From Akkermansiaceae bacterium (GTDB lineage: Bacteria > Verrucomicrobiota > Verrucomicrobiia > Verrucomicrobiales > Akkermansiaceae), in the NCBI GenBank assembly GCA_029253285.1, contig JAQWZU010000149.1:1-64000 (forward strand): DNA of 64,000 nt, written 5' to 3'. The notes under the pieces are model-generated. The model did not search any database. It was not told the origin of the DNA and saw only the letters and a list, made by a program, of their open reading frames with translations. A program made the translations under genes and the position numbers. Below are positions 49,216 to 58,006 of this stretch, one piece after another (position 1 is the first letter of the stretch; each line of letters begins with the position of its first letter).

Positions 49216-49493
49216 TGGACGGCCTCCTCGTTGTGGGCTCCGAAAGCGAACTGAATCGTAGCCGACTCAGCGGGCTCGGTGGAATGATCTGAAAATGCCA
49301 AATGGACAGCCTGGGCGCGCGTGGTTCCTACGGGAGGGTTTTGCATCGCCTTGAGCGCTTCGTGGAAGGCGGGATGGCGAAAGTCGGTTTCGCCTTCGTG
49401 CCGGTCCACGCGGTCCAGAAAGGAGGCGATTTCAAGGAGCTTGAATCTCGCATCCATGAAGTAGAGGTCCTGGATGTCTTTCTTCGTTGGCAT
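49212..49493 (-). CDS. Small hypothetical protein in the ebo-like operon
   Basis: A 93-residue soluble protein rich in acidic residues and His, starting MPTKKDIQDLYFMDARFKLLEI-like and predicted helical. No known motif. It is translationally coupled to the eboB-like gene by GTGA overlap and follows the ABM-domain gene by 26 bases. Its position is where eboA might be expected, but it is far shorter than EboA and shows no recognisable similarity. Confidence 0.65.
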   Translation of the reverse strand: MPTKKDIQDLYFMDARFKLLEIASFLDRVDRHEGETDFRHPAFHEALKAMQNPPVGTTRAQAVHLAFSDHSTEPAESATIQFAFGAHNEEAVQ

Positions 49494-49519
49494 CTCGTCA
49501 GTCTAGTTTGGATTTGGAA

Positions 49520-49879
49520 TTATTCAACGCCGGCGACCCGCTCGTAGAAGTCAGGGTTGAGCTCGGCGAGAGGTTCCTTGAGTGGGGCTAATTCCTCAGC
49601 TGGTCCGTGAATCTCGAGGCGGTAGAGCTCGGAAAAGGTAAGGGCTTGTTCGATTTGAGCACCGACGTTATCGAGGTGGGCGAGAACTCCGGCGGCCCCG
49701 ACATAGGCTTCACGACAGAAGACTTGATCACCACAGACGGAGAAATCGTAGTAAAGGCAGGTGTCCTCGGTGGAGGTGCGGGCGACGAACTCCTTCATCA
49801 GGGCTTTGAAGTCGTCGAGCTTTCCTTCCTGGACTTTGAAATACGGATTAATGCTGACTGCTTGAGAGAGTTGGCTCAT
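49520..49879 (-). CDS. Antibiotic-biosynthesis-monooxygenase-like (dimeric alpha/beta barrel) protein
   Basis: A 119-residue protein from ATG 49879. INPYFKVQEGKLDDFKALMKEFVARTSTEDTCLYYDFSV-type sequence fits the ABM/dimeric ferredoxin-like fold (strand, helix with K-x-x-F, then CLYYDF strand), followed by FCREAYVGAAGVLAHLDNVG. Such proteins act as small monooxygenases or binding proteins. First gene of the minus-strand operon with the small protein and the eboB-like gene. Confidence 0.75.
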   Translation of the reverse strand: MSQLSQAVSINPYFKVQEGKLDDFKALMKEFVARTSTEDTCLYYDFSVCGDQVFCREAYVGAAGVLAHLDNVGAQIEQALTFSELYRLEIHGPAEELAPLKEPLAELNPDFYERVAGVE

Positions 49880-50283
49880 GTAAGTAATCTTCCCGGAGAT
49901 GCCCGGCTCGACAAGGCAGAAAAAAAGCCCAGACCACAAAAAGGCGAAGCTCCTTGGAATTGAGAGATATGAAGACCCTGCCGATCTCCAGAATACTTGG
50001 AGGCGCCGTCGTGGTTAAGGGTCATGGCTGTCTCGCCTTTTGCCGATCCATGGGGCAGACTTCGGTGTGTTGCCGAGGTGCTGGATGTCGCCTTGGCCTT
50101 TGGGGGTAGAGCCAGGTCCGATGAGGACTGACATGGGCGGGGAAATATGGAGGTGGAACGAGACGGTCAGGTGGAATAAAATACCAAACTCGGTGTGTGA
50201 GGAGTGAGAAATCTTGATTGGAGGATACCGGCGCTGGTCAAATCATTGAGATGAGTTAATATTAAGTAGTAGTTTCGCTAACG
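49880..50283. other. Intergenic region with no gene seen
   Basis: About 400 bases between divergent genes. The frames are short and broken; a 47-codon frame at 49970 has no family features. Promoters for both neighbours should be here. I see no tRNA, riboswitch or strong hairpin. Confidence 0.5.
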
Positions 50284-51291
50284 ATGCCAATTTCCCTTTT
50301 TTTTCTGATCATAATTTGCGGCTCCCTCTGGGCAGATGAGGGAAAGCCTCCGAATGGTGATGAGGCGCTGCGGGTGCAGGTTTTCCTGGATCAGAAATGC
50401 TTCGGTCCTGGTTTTCTCGATGGAAAACCGGGTAATTTCACCTCAAGAGCGGTTTATTCGTATAATCGCTTTCAAGGTCGATCTCCCGGAAATTGGGCTC
50501 CTCTCGTTGCGGAGGCTCTTGAAGGCGTGCAGACATTATACGCTATCGCCACCGTGCCCTCCCTGGCCAAGGATTTTGTGAATCCCAAGCTGCCGACAGA
50601 AAGGTCCCTTCAAGCAAAGGAGAAAATGTTGGCCTACCGGAGCTACCTGGAATTTATGGCCGAGCGTTATCATACTTCGGAGTCATTTCTGATTGAGATG
50701 AATGGGAAAAAGAAATGCGACGGACTGCGACCGGGTCGAACCTTGAAAGTTCCGAATATCGAGCCCTTTCAGATTGAAAAGCTGGCGGCGGGGCGGATGC
50801 ACAAGGAAGACCAGGTTTTGAGTCGGCGCAATATCGTGATTGATACCAAGAACAAGCAGCTGTTTATTTATGACCCGGATGGCCCGGTGACTGCGATTCC
50901 GGGGGCGGCCTTGGTGGTTTCGGAGGATGATGCGGAACCTTTGGGACGGGTTGTGGCGATGTTTCCGGTCACCCCGGGGCAGGAGGAGTTTATTCACCGG
51001 GGAGTTTGGGAACTGAAAAACTCGATTGAATTTCCGACCTGGCGATACGATCCGAAGCTCTTGAAGGAGGGGAAGCGGGGGAAGGATGCCTTGCAAATCC
51101 CCCATGGACCGAATAATCCGGTGGGCGTGATTTGGAATGGTCTTTCCAAGTCAGGCATCGGAATTCACGGGACCTCCAGTCCAAGAACCATCGGTCGGGC
51201 TCAAAGCGCAGGATGTTACCGCCTTTCCAATTGGGATGCAGCCCGGTTTCCAAAATACGCTCGGCTTGGTGCGCGGGTGATAGTACGTTAA
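50284..51291 (+). CDS. Periplasmic L,D-transpeptidase (YkuD family)
   Basis: A 335-residue exported enzyme for peptidoglycan cross-linking or lipoprotein anchoring. Signal LFFLIIICGSLWA; a middle part with a LysM-like stretch (YHTSESFLIEMNGKKKCDGLRPG then LKVPN); and the YkuD domain from IVIDTKNKQLFIY to the catalytic motif HGTSSPRTIGRAQSAGCYRL (His near 295, Cys near 310). This SxGCxR cysteine makes it active in principle. It lies nine bases before the SurA-like gene. Confidence 0.93.
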   Translation: MPISLFFLIIICGSLWADEGKPPNGDEALRVQVFLDQKCFGPGFLDGKPGNFTSRAVYSYNRFQGRSPGNWAPLVAEALEGVQTLYAIATVPSLAKDFVNPKLPTERSLQAKEKMLAYRSYLEFMAERYHTSESFLIEMNGKKKCDGLRPGRTLKVPNIEPFQIEKLAAGRMHKEDQVLSRRNIVIDTKNKQLFIYDPDGPVTAIPGAALVVSEDDAEPLGRVVAMFPVTPGQEEFIHRGVWELKNSIEFPTWRYDPKLLKEGKRGKDALQIPHGPNNPVGVIWNGLSKSGIGIHGTSSPRTIGRAQSAGCYRLSNWDAARFPKYARLGARVIVR

Positions 51292-51300
51292 AAATAGACC

Positions 51301-52242
51301 ATGAGCGCTCCTAAGGTCATGGCCATTCGTATGGGAATATATGCCCTCTTGATTGGCTATCTTTTGCTCGATCTCTTTGTCTTCAAAGGTCCGCTTAAGA
51401 AGACACTTACCGAACCTCAGCTCGATACCGAGGCTGCCATCGCGGAAGCCAAAGCGCAGGGGATCGTGGCGCGAGTGTATTACGAGCCAATTTACCGGAA
51501 GCAAGTGGAAGAGCGAATGAAGGAATACCTCTGGAGGCGGGGGCGGAAGCCTGAGGAGACAACATTTGGCGAACGAAAAAGTCTCCGCAAAGTTCTTCTC
51601 GATGAGATGATCGACGAGCTATTGGTTAAGATTCAGGTCAAGGTTTCGCCAATTGAAGAATATGCCGTTGATCAGGATGAGCTGAAGCAGGCAATGGAGA
51701 TTGAGGAGAAGCGCCTAGGTGGCACCTTCGATGAACTGGCCAATCGATCCGGATGGCGGGGGGCGGAAGAGCTGGAAATGCGACTGGGTGCGCGCATTCA
51801 GCGTGAGAATTATCTTAAAAAGAAGATCCTTGCCGATGTCAGCGAGGAAGAGGCCCGGGCTTGGTATGAAGAGAGAAAGGATGAGTTTGTCTCACCCGAA
51901 CGTCGTAAGGTCAAATGGCGTTCTCGTGATGAAGGCGAATCTCAAGAGGAGTGGGTCGATACTTCAAAATTACCCAAAGAAATTGCCGAGGGAGTTTTTA
52001 ACTTATCGGTCGGTGCTCAAGAAAAGCTCGGTGGCTATGAGATCGAGTTGTTGGAGATCCAAGAAGCCAGAAACCATGCGTTCGAGGAGGTTAAAGAGTT
52101 GATCATTGACGCCTTAACCAGCTATCAACGCGATAAAGGCTGGAAGTATTTCCGCCACGAACTCCTTCGCGCGAGAGCGAAAGGGGACAAGGTTAATAAG
52201 GATAAGATCCAGATTTTTGAAGAGAACCTGACTGAGGAGTAG
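51301..52242 (+). CDS. Membrane-anchored SurA/parvulin-like chaperone
   Basis: A 313-residue protein with one N-terminal transmembrane anchor (about residues 12-29, IYALLIGYLLLDLFVF) and a helical periplasmic region (KVLLDEMIDELLVKIQVKV, ANRSGWRGAEELEMRLG, AWYEERKDEFVSPERRKVKW) that follows the SurA_N/PpiD pattern, then a degenerate parvulin-like segment (EVKELIIDALTSYQRDKGW). It may help fold exported proteins. Isomerase activity is doubtful because a full parvulin core is not visible. Probably co-transcribed with the L,D-transpeptidase. Confidence 0.7.
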   Translation: MSAPKVMAIRMGIYALLIGYLLLDLFVFKGPLKKTLTEPQLDTEAAIAEAKAQGIVARVYYEPIYRKQVEERMKEYLWRRGRKPEETTFGERKSLRKVLLDEMIDELLVKIQVKVSPIEEYAVDQDELKQAMEIEEKRLGGTFDELANRSGWRGAEELEMRLGARIQRENYLKKKILADVSEEEARAWYEERKDEFVSPERRKVKWRSRDEGESQEEWVDTSKLPKEIAEGVFNLSVGAQEKLGGYEIELLEIQEARNHAFEEVKELIIDALTSYQRDKGWKYFRHELLRARAKGDKVNKDKIQIFEENLTEE

Positions 52243-52301
52243 ATAAAAGCCCCAGCTCTCATCTACTCTGACGCCCCTCCCCTACTGCGTGCGTGATTGG
52301 G

Positions 52302-54413
52302 TTACAGCTTAATCCCAAATCCCAGTGCTTTGGAGAGGAAGGAATACTTGTCGACGACTTGTTCGATTTGTTTGGAGGTCGGAGTTCCTGCGCCGTGGCC
52401 GGCTTTGGTTTCGATTCGGATTAAACTCGGGGCGTCACCCGCTTGCGCAGCCTGAAGGGCGGCGGCGAATTTGAAGGAGTGAGATGGGACCACCCGGTCG
52501 TCGTGGTCTGAAGTCGTGACCATGGTCGCAGGGTATTTCGTTCCTTTCTTCAGGTTGTGATAGGGCGAGTAACCGAGGAGGTATTTGAATTCATCGACGT
52601 TTTTATCGGGGAAGCCGTATTCGGCCTGCCAGGCCCATCCGATGGTGAATTTTTGGAAGCGTAGCATGTCCATGACTCCGACGGCGGGGAGACAGGCCCC
52701 GTAGAGATCGGGGCGTTGGGTGAGGCAGGCTCCGACGAGGAGGCCGCCGTTGGAGCCCCCTGCAATGGCGAGGCGCGGACTGGAGGTGTATTTCTTTTCG
52801 ATGAGATGTTCGGCGCAGGCAATGAAGTCATCGAAGACATTTTGCTTCTTCGTTTTCATCCCTGCTTGGTGCCATTCCTCACCGTATTCGCCACCGCCGC
52901 GAAGATTCGCGAGAACATAGATGCCGCCCATGTCGAGCCAGGCGATATTGGAGGCACGATAGGATGGCGTGAGCGAGATGTTGAACCCACCGTAGGCGTA
53001 GAGATAAGTGGGGTTGGAACCGTCGAGTTTGATGCCTTTCTTGTGGACGACAAACATGGGGACTTTGGTGCCATCCTTGGAGGTCGCGAAGATTTGCGAT
53101 GATTGGTATTTGCCGGGATCAAACTTGGTTTTTGGTGCGCGATAGAGCGTCGATCTGTTTGAGGCGATGTCGTAGTGGTAAATCGTTCCGGGCGTAGTGA
53201 AGGAGGTGAAGCCGTAGTAAAACTCCTTGTCTTCGGGTTTGCCGCCAATGCTGAAGGCGGTGCCGAGTCCGGGGAGTTCGAGCGCGGGGAGAGGGGAACC
53301 GTCGACGTTAAAACGACGAACCTGGGAGTGGGCGTCCTTCATGTATTCCGCGATGAGAATGCCACCGACGTGAGACACTCCATCGAGGGTTTCGGCGGTT
53401 TGAGGAATGATTGTTTTCCAGTTCGAGGGTTCGGGCTTGGCGAGATCGACAGAGACGAGTTTTTGCCTCGGGGCATCGCGGTCGGTTTGGATGAGAAATT
53501 TGGAGCCGATGTTTCCGGAGAGGCTGTAAGAGGCGTCGAACTTGTTGAAGAGCTCGATGACTTTGGAGTCGGGCTTGGAGAGGTCCTTGTAGAAAAGGCC
53601 GTTCTTGGTGTCGGTGCCTTGAGAGATGTGGATGATGAGGAAGCGATTATCATCGGTCAGCCCCGTGTAGAGGCCCCACTTGGGGTGATCCGGACGTTCG
53701 TAAACGAGGGTGTCCTCGGACTGCGCGGTGCCGAGCTTGTGGTAGTAGATTTTCTTGTCGGTGTTGGCGGCCATCATCTCTTCGCCTTTTTTTGGGGTGG
53801 GGAAGCGACCGTAGTAGAAACCCTTGTTGTCGCCTGACCAAGTGGCGTCGGAGAATTTCGACCACTTGAGGTGATCGCTCAGATCCTTGCCAGTGTCGAT
53901 GTCGCGGACCTTCCATTCGACCCAATCGGAGCCAGAGGCGGAGAGGCTGTAGGCCATGTATTTCCCGTTGTGGGAGATGGAGATATCCTTGAGCGCGACC
54001 GTGCCGTCTCCCGAGAGTTTGTTGGGGTCAAAGAGAACCTTGGGTTTCCTCTTGAGATCCTTGGTGGTGTAGAAAACCGATTGGTCCTGCAGGCCGTCGT
54101 TTCGATGGAAAAAGTAACGTCCGCCCTTTTTGGAGGGAGCGCTGATGCGTTCGACGTTCCAGATGTCGGTGAGATGTTTCTCGAGCTTATCGCGACCGGG
54201 GATTTTATTGAGGTATCCTTCAGTGACGGTATTTTGGGCTTTGACCCACTCCGCGGTTTGTTTCGAATTGAGATCTTCAAGCCAACGGTAGTCGTCGGAG
54301 ACGTCGATGCCGTGGATTTTCTCGGAAAGCGGCTTTGGATGGGAATCAGGATAGGTCAGCTTTTCTGCTGAAAGGTTTGCGGTAAGCATGGCAAAAAGGC
54401 AGGCGCGTTTCAT
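52302..54413 (-). CDS. Prolyl oligopeptidase (S9A family), exported
   Basis: A 703-residue serine peptidase. A short signal (ACLFAMLTANLSA) is followed by the N-terminal part (IHGIDVSDDYRWLEDLNS) and a seven-bladed beta-propeller, then the alpha/beta hydrolase domain. Catalytic residues: Ser in AGGSNGGLLVGA (about 553), Asp in SDHDDRVVPSHS and His in KAGHGAGTPT. YAYGGFN and NLRGGGEYGEEWH are standard S9A blocks. It degrades proline-containing peptides outside the cytoplasm. Convergent with the SurA-like gene. Confidence 0.95.
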   Translation of the reverse strand: MKRACLFAMLTANLSAEKLTYPDSHPKPLSEKIHGIDVSDDYRWLEDLNSKQTAEWVKAQNTVTEGYLNKIPGRDKLEKHLTDIWNVERISAPSKKGGRYFFHRNDGLQDQSVFYTTKDLKRKPKVLFDPNKLSGDGTVALKDISISHNGKYMAYSLSASGSDWVEWKVRDIDTGKDLSDHLKWSKFSDATWSGDNKGFYYGRFPTPKKGEEMMAANTDKKIYYHKLGTAQSEDTLVYERPDHPKWGLYTGLTDDNRFLIIHISQGTDTKNGLFYKDLSKPDSKVIELFNKFDASYSLSGNIGSKFLIQTDRDAPRQKLVSVDLAKPEPSNWKTIIPQTAETLDGVSHVGGILIAEYMKDAHSQVRRFNVDGSPLPALELPGLGTAFSIGGKPEDKEFYYGFTSFTTPGTIYHYDIASNRSTLYRAPKTKFDPGKYQSSQIFATSKDGTKVPMFVVHKKGIKLDGSNPTYLYAYGGFNISLTPSYRASNIAWLDMGGIYVLANLRGGGEYGEEWHQAGMKTKKQNVFDDFIACAEHLIEKKYTSSPRLAIAGGSNGGLLVGACLTQRPDLYGACLPAVGVMDMLRFQKFTIGWAWQAEYGFPDKNVDEFKYLLGYSPYHNLKKGTKYPATMVTTSDHDDRVVPSHSFKFAAALQAAQAGDAPSLIRIETKAGHGAGTPTSKQIEQVVDKYSFLSKALGFGIKL

Positions 54414-54515
54414 GAGGCGAAACTAAAGGGCCTTTTCTGAGATGCAAGCTAGGGAAGAAGAGTTTGAGGTGAAAAAGTGCTGGCGTAAGAGATTCCAAAT
54501 TTTCACAATAACACA

Positions 54516-55628
54516 ATGAAAAAAAGAGGTCGGAATCTGGGTGGGTTTGGTCACATGATGGTATCTGCTGGTTTATTTGCCATGGGATACGCGCAGGAGC
54601 TTGTGCCGGATGATCCTACGATCGCTTCGAAGCTTGGAGTATGGTTTCAGGACGCCGAAAACCTCTTCGATCCGGATGCCGGGATCTGGAGTGATTCGAG
54701 TGGCAACGGGAACGATGCGAGTCCGGTTGGGATAGTCAATATCGGAGGTCCCGTCACCTTCCTCGGTCCGACCTTATCCACTGTTTCCGGTGGAAGCTTT
54801 TCCGGCTCCGACCTCCCTTCAGTTCGTTTTTCCGCGGGTGTTGAAGATCTCCTCCAGATTGAAGATATTAACGGCGGGGCCGGTCTGTCGAACCTAACGA
54901 TTTTCGTTGTTTACAATGTCGAGCAAGCCGGGGGGGACGCAAGTTTGTGTCGCCCGGTTGGGATTGGTTCGGTCGCTGCAATCCAGCAAAATCTGGGGGA
55001 CAACTATAATCTCGGGAGTGACCCGTCGATTCGCAAGGACAATGGCTTTGTGGGTGCTGGTGCTTATTCTGAGGTCTTTCCGCTTCAGACCACGTTCATT
55101 CGTTCCTCTCGGATGACTCCTGCAGCCATTCATGAATGGTTCAATAGCGATGGGACTCTGAGTCAGGTGCTTATGACAGCCGGAAGCTCTTACACGACCG
55201 GCACAGATGATTTCTTCATGGGAGATCTTCGTGCGGGTGTTGCGCCTGTCCCCGGGGTTAACGGAACTGGTATATCCCAGTCAGACTTTGATGTTGTTCA
55301 GGTGATCGTTTACTCCGATGCCTTGAGTGACGAGCAAGTGGCAGGGGTGAATGAGTGGCTGGCAAACCACCCGGCGGGGACGGCCAACAGGCGGGACCCG
55401 GGACTTGTGATCACCGAGATGTCGGTGAGCTTGGATTTGCGCACCACTTCCTTGACTTGGTCCTCCAGGTTGGGTCGGGTTTACTCAGTCGATAAGTCGA
55501 CAGATCTGATGAACTGGCAAGAGGTTGATGATGCCGTTGGTTCTCAAGGGGAAGCGACTTCTTTTGACGTCGTCGGTCCCGAGCCGGAAGAAGCGCGATT
55601 ATTCTTCCGGGTGCGAGAGAGTGAGTAA
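54516..55628 (+). CDS. Exported LamG-like protein with C-terminal beta-module
   Basis: A 370-residue protein with signal (GHMMVSAGLFAMGYAQ). It has a concanavalin/LamG-like domain (LGVWFQDAENLFDPDAGIW, DSSGNGNDASPVG, LTIFVVYNVEQAGG, VIVYSDALSDEQVAGVNEWLA) followed by a short C-terminal beta-module (LTWSSRLGRVYSVDKSTDLMNWQEV, ending ARLFFRVRESE). The same kind of end is found on the large esterase at 45752. Likely a surface or secreted glycan-binding protein. Function unknown. Confidence 0.85.
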   Translation: MKKRGRNLGGFGHMMVSAGLFAMGYAQELVPDDPTIASKLGVWFQDAENLFDPDAGIWSDSSGNGNDASPVGIVNIGGPVTFLGPTLSTVSGGSFSGSDLPSVRFSAGVEDLLQIEDINGGAGLSNLTIFVVYNVEQAGGDASLCRPVGIGSVAAIQQNLGDNYNLGSDPSIRKDNGFVGAGAYSEVFPLQTTFIRSSRMTPAAIHEWFNSDGTLSQVLMTAGSSYTTGTDDFFMGDLRAGVAPVPGVNGTGISQSDFDVVQVIVYSDALSDEQVAGVNEWLANHPAGTANRRDPGLVITEMSVSLDLRTTSLTWSSRLGRVYSVDKSTDLMNWQEVDDAVGSQGEATSFDVVGPEPEEARLFFRVRESE

Positions 55629-55770
55629 GGGCGTTACATCGACGATTTTTTCAAAGTCCCCCGCGAAGTCGAGGGCCCGTCCTTTGTTTTTTGATCGGTC
55701 AGAGGGTGACAGGGCGGGGAGTGATTATGGGGATTGTTGAAGTTTCAGAAGGGAGGAATTAATAGCATAA

Positions 55771-55800
55771 AAAAGCAGCGGCCTCGCGACCGCTGCTTTT
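55771..55800 (-). terminator. Bidirectional hairpin terminator serving clpP
   Basis: AAAAGCAGCGG and CCGCTGCTTTT form a perfect 11-bp stem with an eight-base loop. The minus-strand copy runs into six or more T residues, so it best serves clpP; a four-T run on the plus strand may also stop the LamG-like gene's transcript. Confidence 0.88.
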
Positions 55801-55825
55801 GAAAGTTGCTTGAAGGAAAAGGAAC

Positions 55826-56485
55826 TTACTTTTTCTTCTTATCGCTTTTGTCGAGGTCCTTGCTTTTTTCGAGGACCTTGTCAACGAGGCCAAATTTGAC
55901 GGCTTCTTCCGGGGACATGTAATTGTCGCGGTCGGAGGCGGTTTCGATTTCCTTGGCTGTTTTGCCGCTGTGGTGGCCGAGGATGTCGTTAAGACGACGC
56001 TTCAGGCTATACATGAACTCAACGGTGCGTTCGACGTCTGCGGCAGTTCCTTGTGCCCCGCCGGAGACCTGGTGGATCATGACATGGGAGTTGGGCAGGC
56101 AGAAGCGCTTTCCTTTGGTGCCTGCGGTAAGCAGAACGGACCCCATGGAGGCGCAGATACCGATGCAATAGGTGTTCACATCACAGGTGAGGAACTGCAT
56201 GGTGTCGTAGATAGCCAGTCCGGCGGTGACGGAGCCGCCGGGGGAGTTGATGTAGATGTGGATGTCCTTTTTTGGGTCCTGCATCTGGAGGAAAAGCATC
56301 TGGGCGATGACGGAGTTAGCTACGCCGTCGTCGATACCGGTGCCAATGAAAATAATGCGGTCCTTGAGGAGGCGCGAGTAGATGTCAAAGGCGCGTTCGC
56401 CACGGCCATCGGTCTCGATGACGGTGGGAATGAAGTAATTGTTTTGTGGCGCGCTGTTGTCGCCGGAGTCCATTGTGGGAATCAT
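55826..56485 (-). CDS. clpP: ATP-dependent Clp protease proteolytic subunit
   Basis: A 219-residue serine protease subunit; the tetradecamer chamber degrades unfolded proteins with ClpX or ClpA. The catalytic triad is present: Ser113 in [11 protein letters not shown], His138 in SHVMIHQV and Asp187 in [33 protein letters not shown] is also classical. The C-terminus is Lys/Asp-rich ([10 protein letters not shown]). It lies three bases after tig, the usual tig-clpP order; clpX is not in the window. Confidence 0.97.
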   Translation of the reverse strand: MIPTMDSGDNSAPQNNYFIPTVIETDGRGERAFDIYSRLLKDRIIFIGTGIDDGVANSVIAQMLFLQMQDPKKDIHIYINSPGGSVTAGLAIYDTMQFLTCDVNTYCIGICASMGSVLLTAGTKGKRFCLPNSHVMIHQVSGGAQGTAADVERTVEFMYSLKRRLNDILGHHSGKTAKEIETASDRDNYMSPEEAVKFGLVDKVLEKSKDLDKSDKKKK

Positions 56486-56488
56486 TGC

Positions 56489-57829
56489 TTAGTTCTCTTC
56501 GGTTTCTTCAGGTTTTGGTTCTACCTCTGAGATGCTCGCGTGCTCCAGCAGAAAGTCAATGGCGTTACTGAAGAGCATGTTTTGACGGACATTGCTGAGT
56601 GTCCCGTCATTTTGAATCTGCTTCATATATTTTTTCACCGGTTGCTTGGCTTGTTTGGCCATCGCGGTGATGCGCTGAAGGACAGCGTTGTTATCGACTT
56701 TGATTTCCTCGGCTGCAGCGATCTTCTGAAGAAGGAAGTTGGTTTTGAGGTTGTTCTTGGCCCGCTCCTGGGCTCCGGCGAAGAGTTCTTCCTGACGTTG
56801 GGCGATGTCATCTTCGCTCATACCGGACTGCATGCCTTCCTGCACCATAGAGTCGGCCTGTCCCTGGGTCTCTGCGGCGATAAATTCTTCGGGGAGTTCA
56901 AAATCGATGTTCTCGTGAAGTTTGGCGAGGACAGCGTTAATTTTGAATTCTTCGACCTTGCGGCTTTGCTGTATTTTGAGGTCTTCGCGAATGAGCTCCT
57001 TGACCTCTTCGAGAGTTTTTCCGGGATCGATCTTTTCCGCGAACTCATCGTTAAGCTCGGGAAGGGTCTCGGTTTTCATGCCGGTGACTTTGACGGCAAA
57101 GATGGCTTCCTGACCGCGGAGAGCTTCGATGGGGAAGTCTTCGGGAAGGGTGATTTTGATTTCTTTTTCGTTGTCGACCTTGCATCCGACGAGTTCGTCG
57201 GTGAATCCAGGGAAGAAGGCTTCGTCTTCGATGCGAATCCAGTAGCCTTCATTGGAGGCGAGAGGCTTGGCTTGCTCACCGCCGACTTCGTCGAGGGGCT
57301 TGCCATCGACGGTGCCAGTGAAGTCGATCACGGCGAGGTCACCGTCTTCGAGAGCGCGGTCTTCGATGTCCTGATAGTCGGCGAAGCGCTGTTGAAGCTG
57401 CTCGAGGTTTTGGTCGATGACCTCCTCGGTGACGTCGACTTTGGGGATTTCAATTTCGAGTCCCTTGTATTCGGGAAGTTCAAATTCAGGTGAGAGGATG
57501 AGGTCGGCGTCGAAGGAAAAAGTTCCATCGGCTGAATGAGTGACGTTTTGGGGGTTCTTGACGTTGAGAACCTCAACCTCTTCGTTTTCCTTGAGTGCTT
57601 GCTGAATGCTGTTCTGGAAAAGGCGGTTTTCGACCTCGGCGGAAATGTCCTCGCCGTGGCGCTTCTCAATGACGGCCTTGGGGGCTTTCCCGGGGCGGAA
57701 TCCCGGAATTTTAGCCTGGGACATAAAGGCTTTAATGACTTGGTTGCGCTCCTTGGTAACGGTCTCGGCGGGGACTTCGATACTGAGGGTGGCGATACAA
57801 TTTTCTTTTTTCTCCAGGCGGATATTCAT
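56489..57829 (-). CDS. tig: Trigger factor, ribosome-associated chaperone/PPIase
   Basis: A 446-residue chaperone that docks at the ribosome exit tunnel. The ribosome-binding domain shows ATLSIEVPAETVTKERNQ and the signature PGFRPGKAPKAVIEKRHG, followed by an FKBP-like PPIase domain (DLAVIDFTGTVDGKP, FFPGFTDELVGCKV) and a long C-terminal helical domain (ERAKNNLKTNFLLQKIAAAEEI). It ends immediately before clpP; the two form an operon. Confidence 0.97.
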   Translation of the reverse strand: MNIRLEKKENCIATLSIEVPAETVTKERNQVIKAFMSQAKIPGFRPGKAPKAVIEKRHGEDISAEVENRLFQNSIQQALKENEEVEVLNVKNPQNVTHSADGTFSFDADLILSPEFELPEYKGLEIEIPKVDVTEEVIDQNLEQLQQRFADYQDIEDRALEDGDLAVIDFTGTVDGKPLDEVGGEQAKPLASNEGYWIRIEDEAFFPGFTDELVGCKVDNEKEIKITLPEDFPIEALRGQEAIFAVKVTGMKTETLPELNDEFAEKIDPGKTLEEVKELIREDLKIQQSRKVEEFKINAVLAKLHENIDFELPEEFIAAETQGQADSMVQEGMQSGMSEDDIAQRQEELFAGAQERAKNNLKTNFLLQKIAAAEEIKVDNNAVLQRITAMAKQAKQPVKKYMKQIQNDGTLSNVRQNMLFSNAIDFLLEHASISEVEPKPEETEEN

Positions 57830-58006
57830 GACGAAATAGGTCTGCGCTTTCGCGGGGGCGCGAAGCTAGGGAGGATCGGCAGAGAGGTCAAGGGGAGGAA
57901 AAGGGGATTTTTCGGTGGGAATGTCTGAATTTGAGGGGTCATTGACCTTGACGAGGCGGGGGCTGGGTGAGCGTAATCTTCAGCAACCTTAACTTCTTTA
58001 ATTTTC

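Noticed and set aside
49212-49493. eboA
   Set aside because: Position fits, but the protein is only 93 residues and has no EboA-like sequence.
56540-57493. 317-codon plus-strand frame opposite tig
   Set aside because: Phe/Leu/Gly-rich shadow of trigger factor with no domain.
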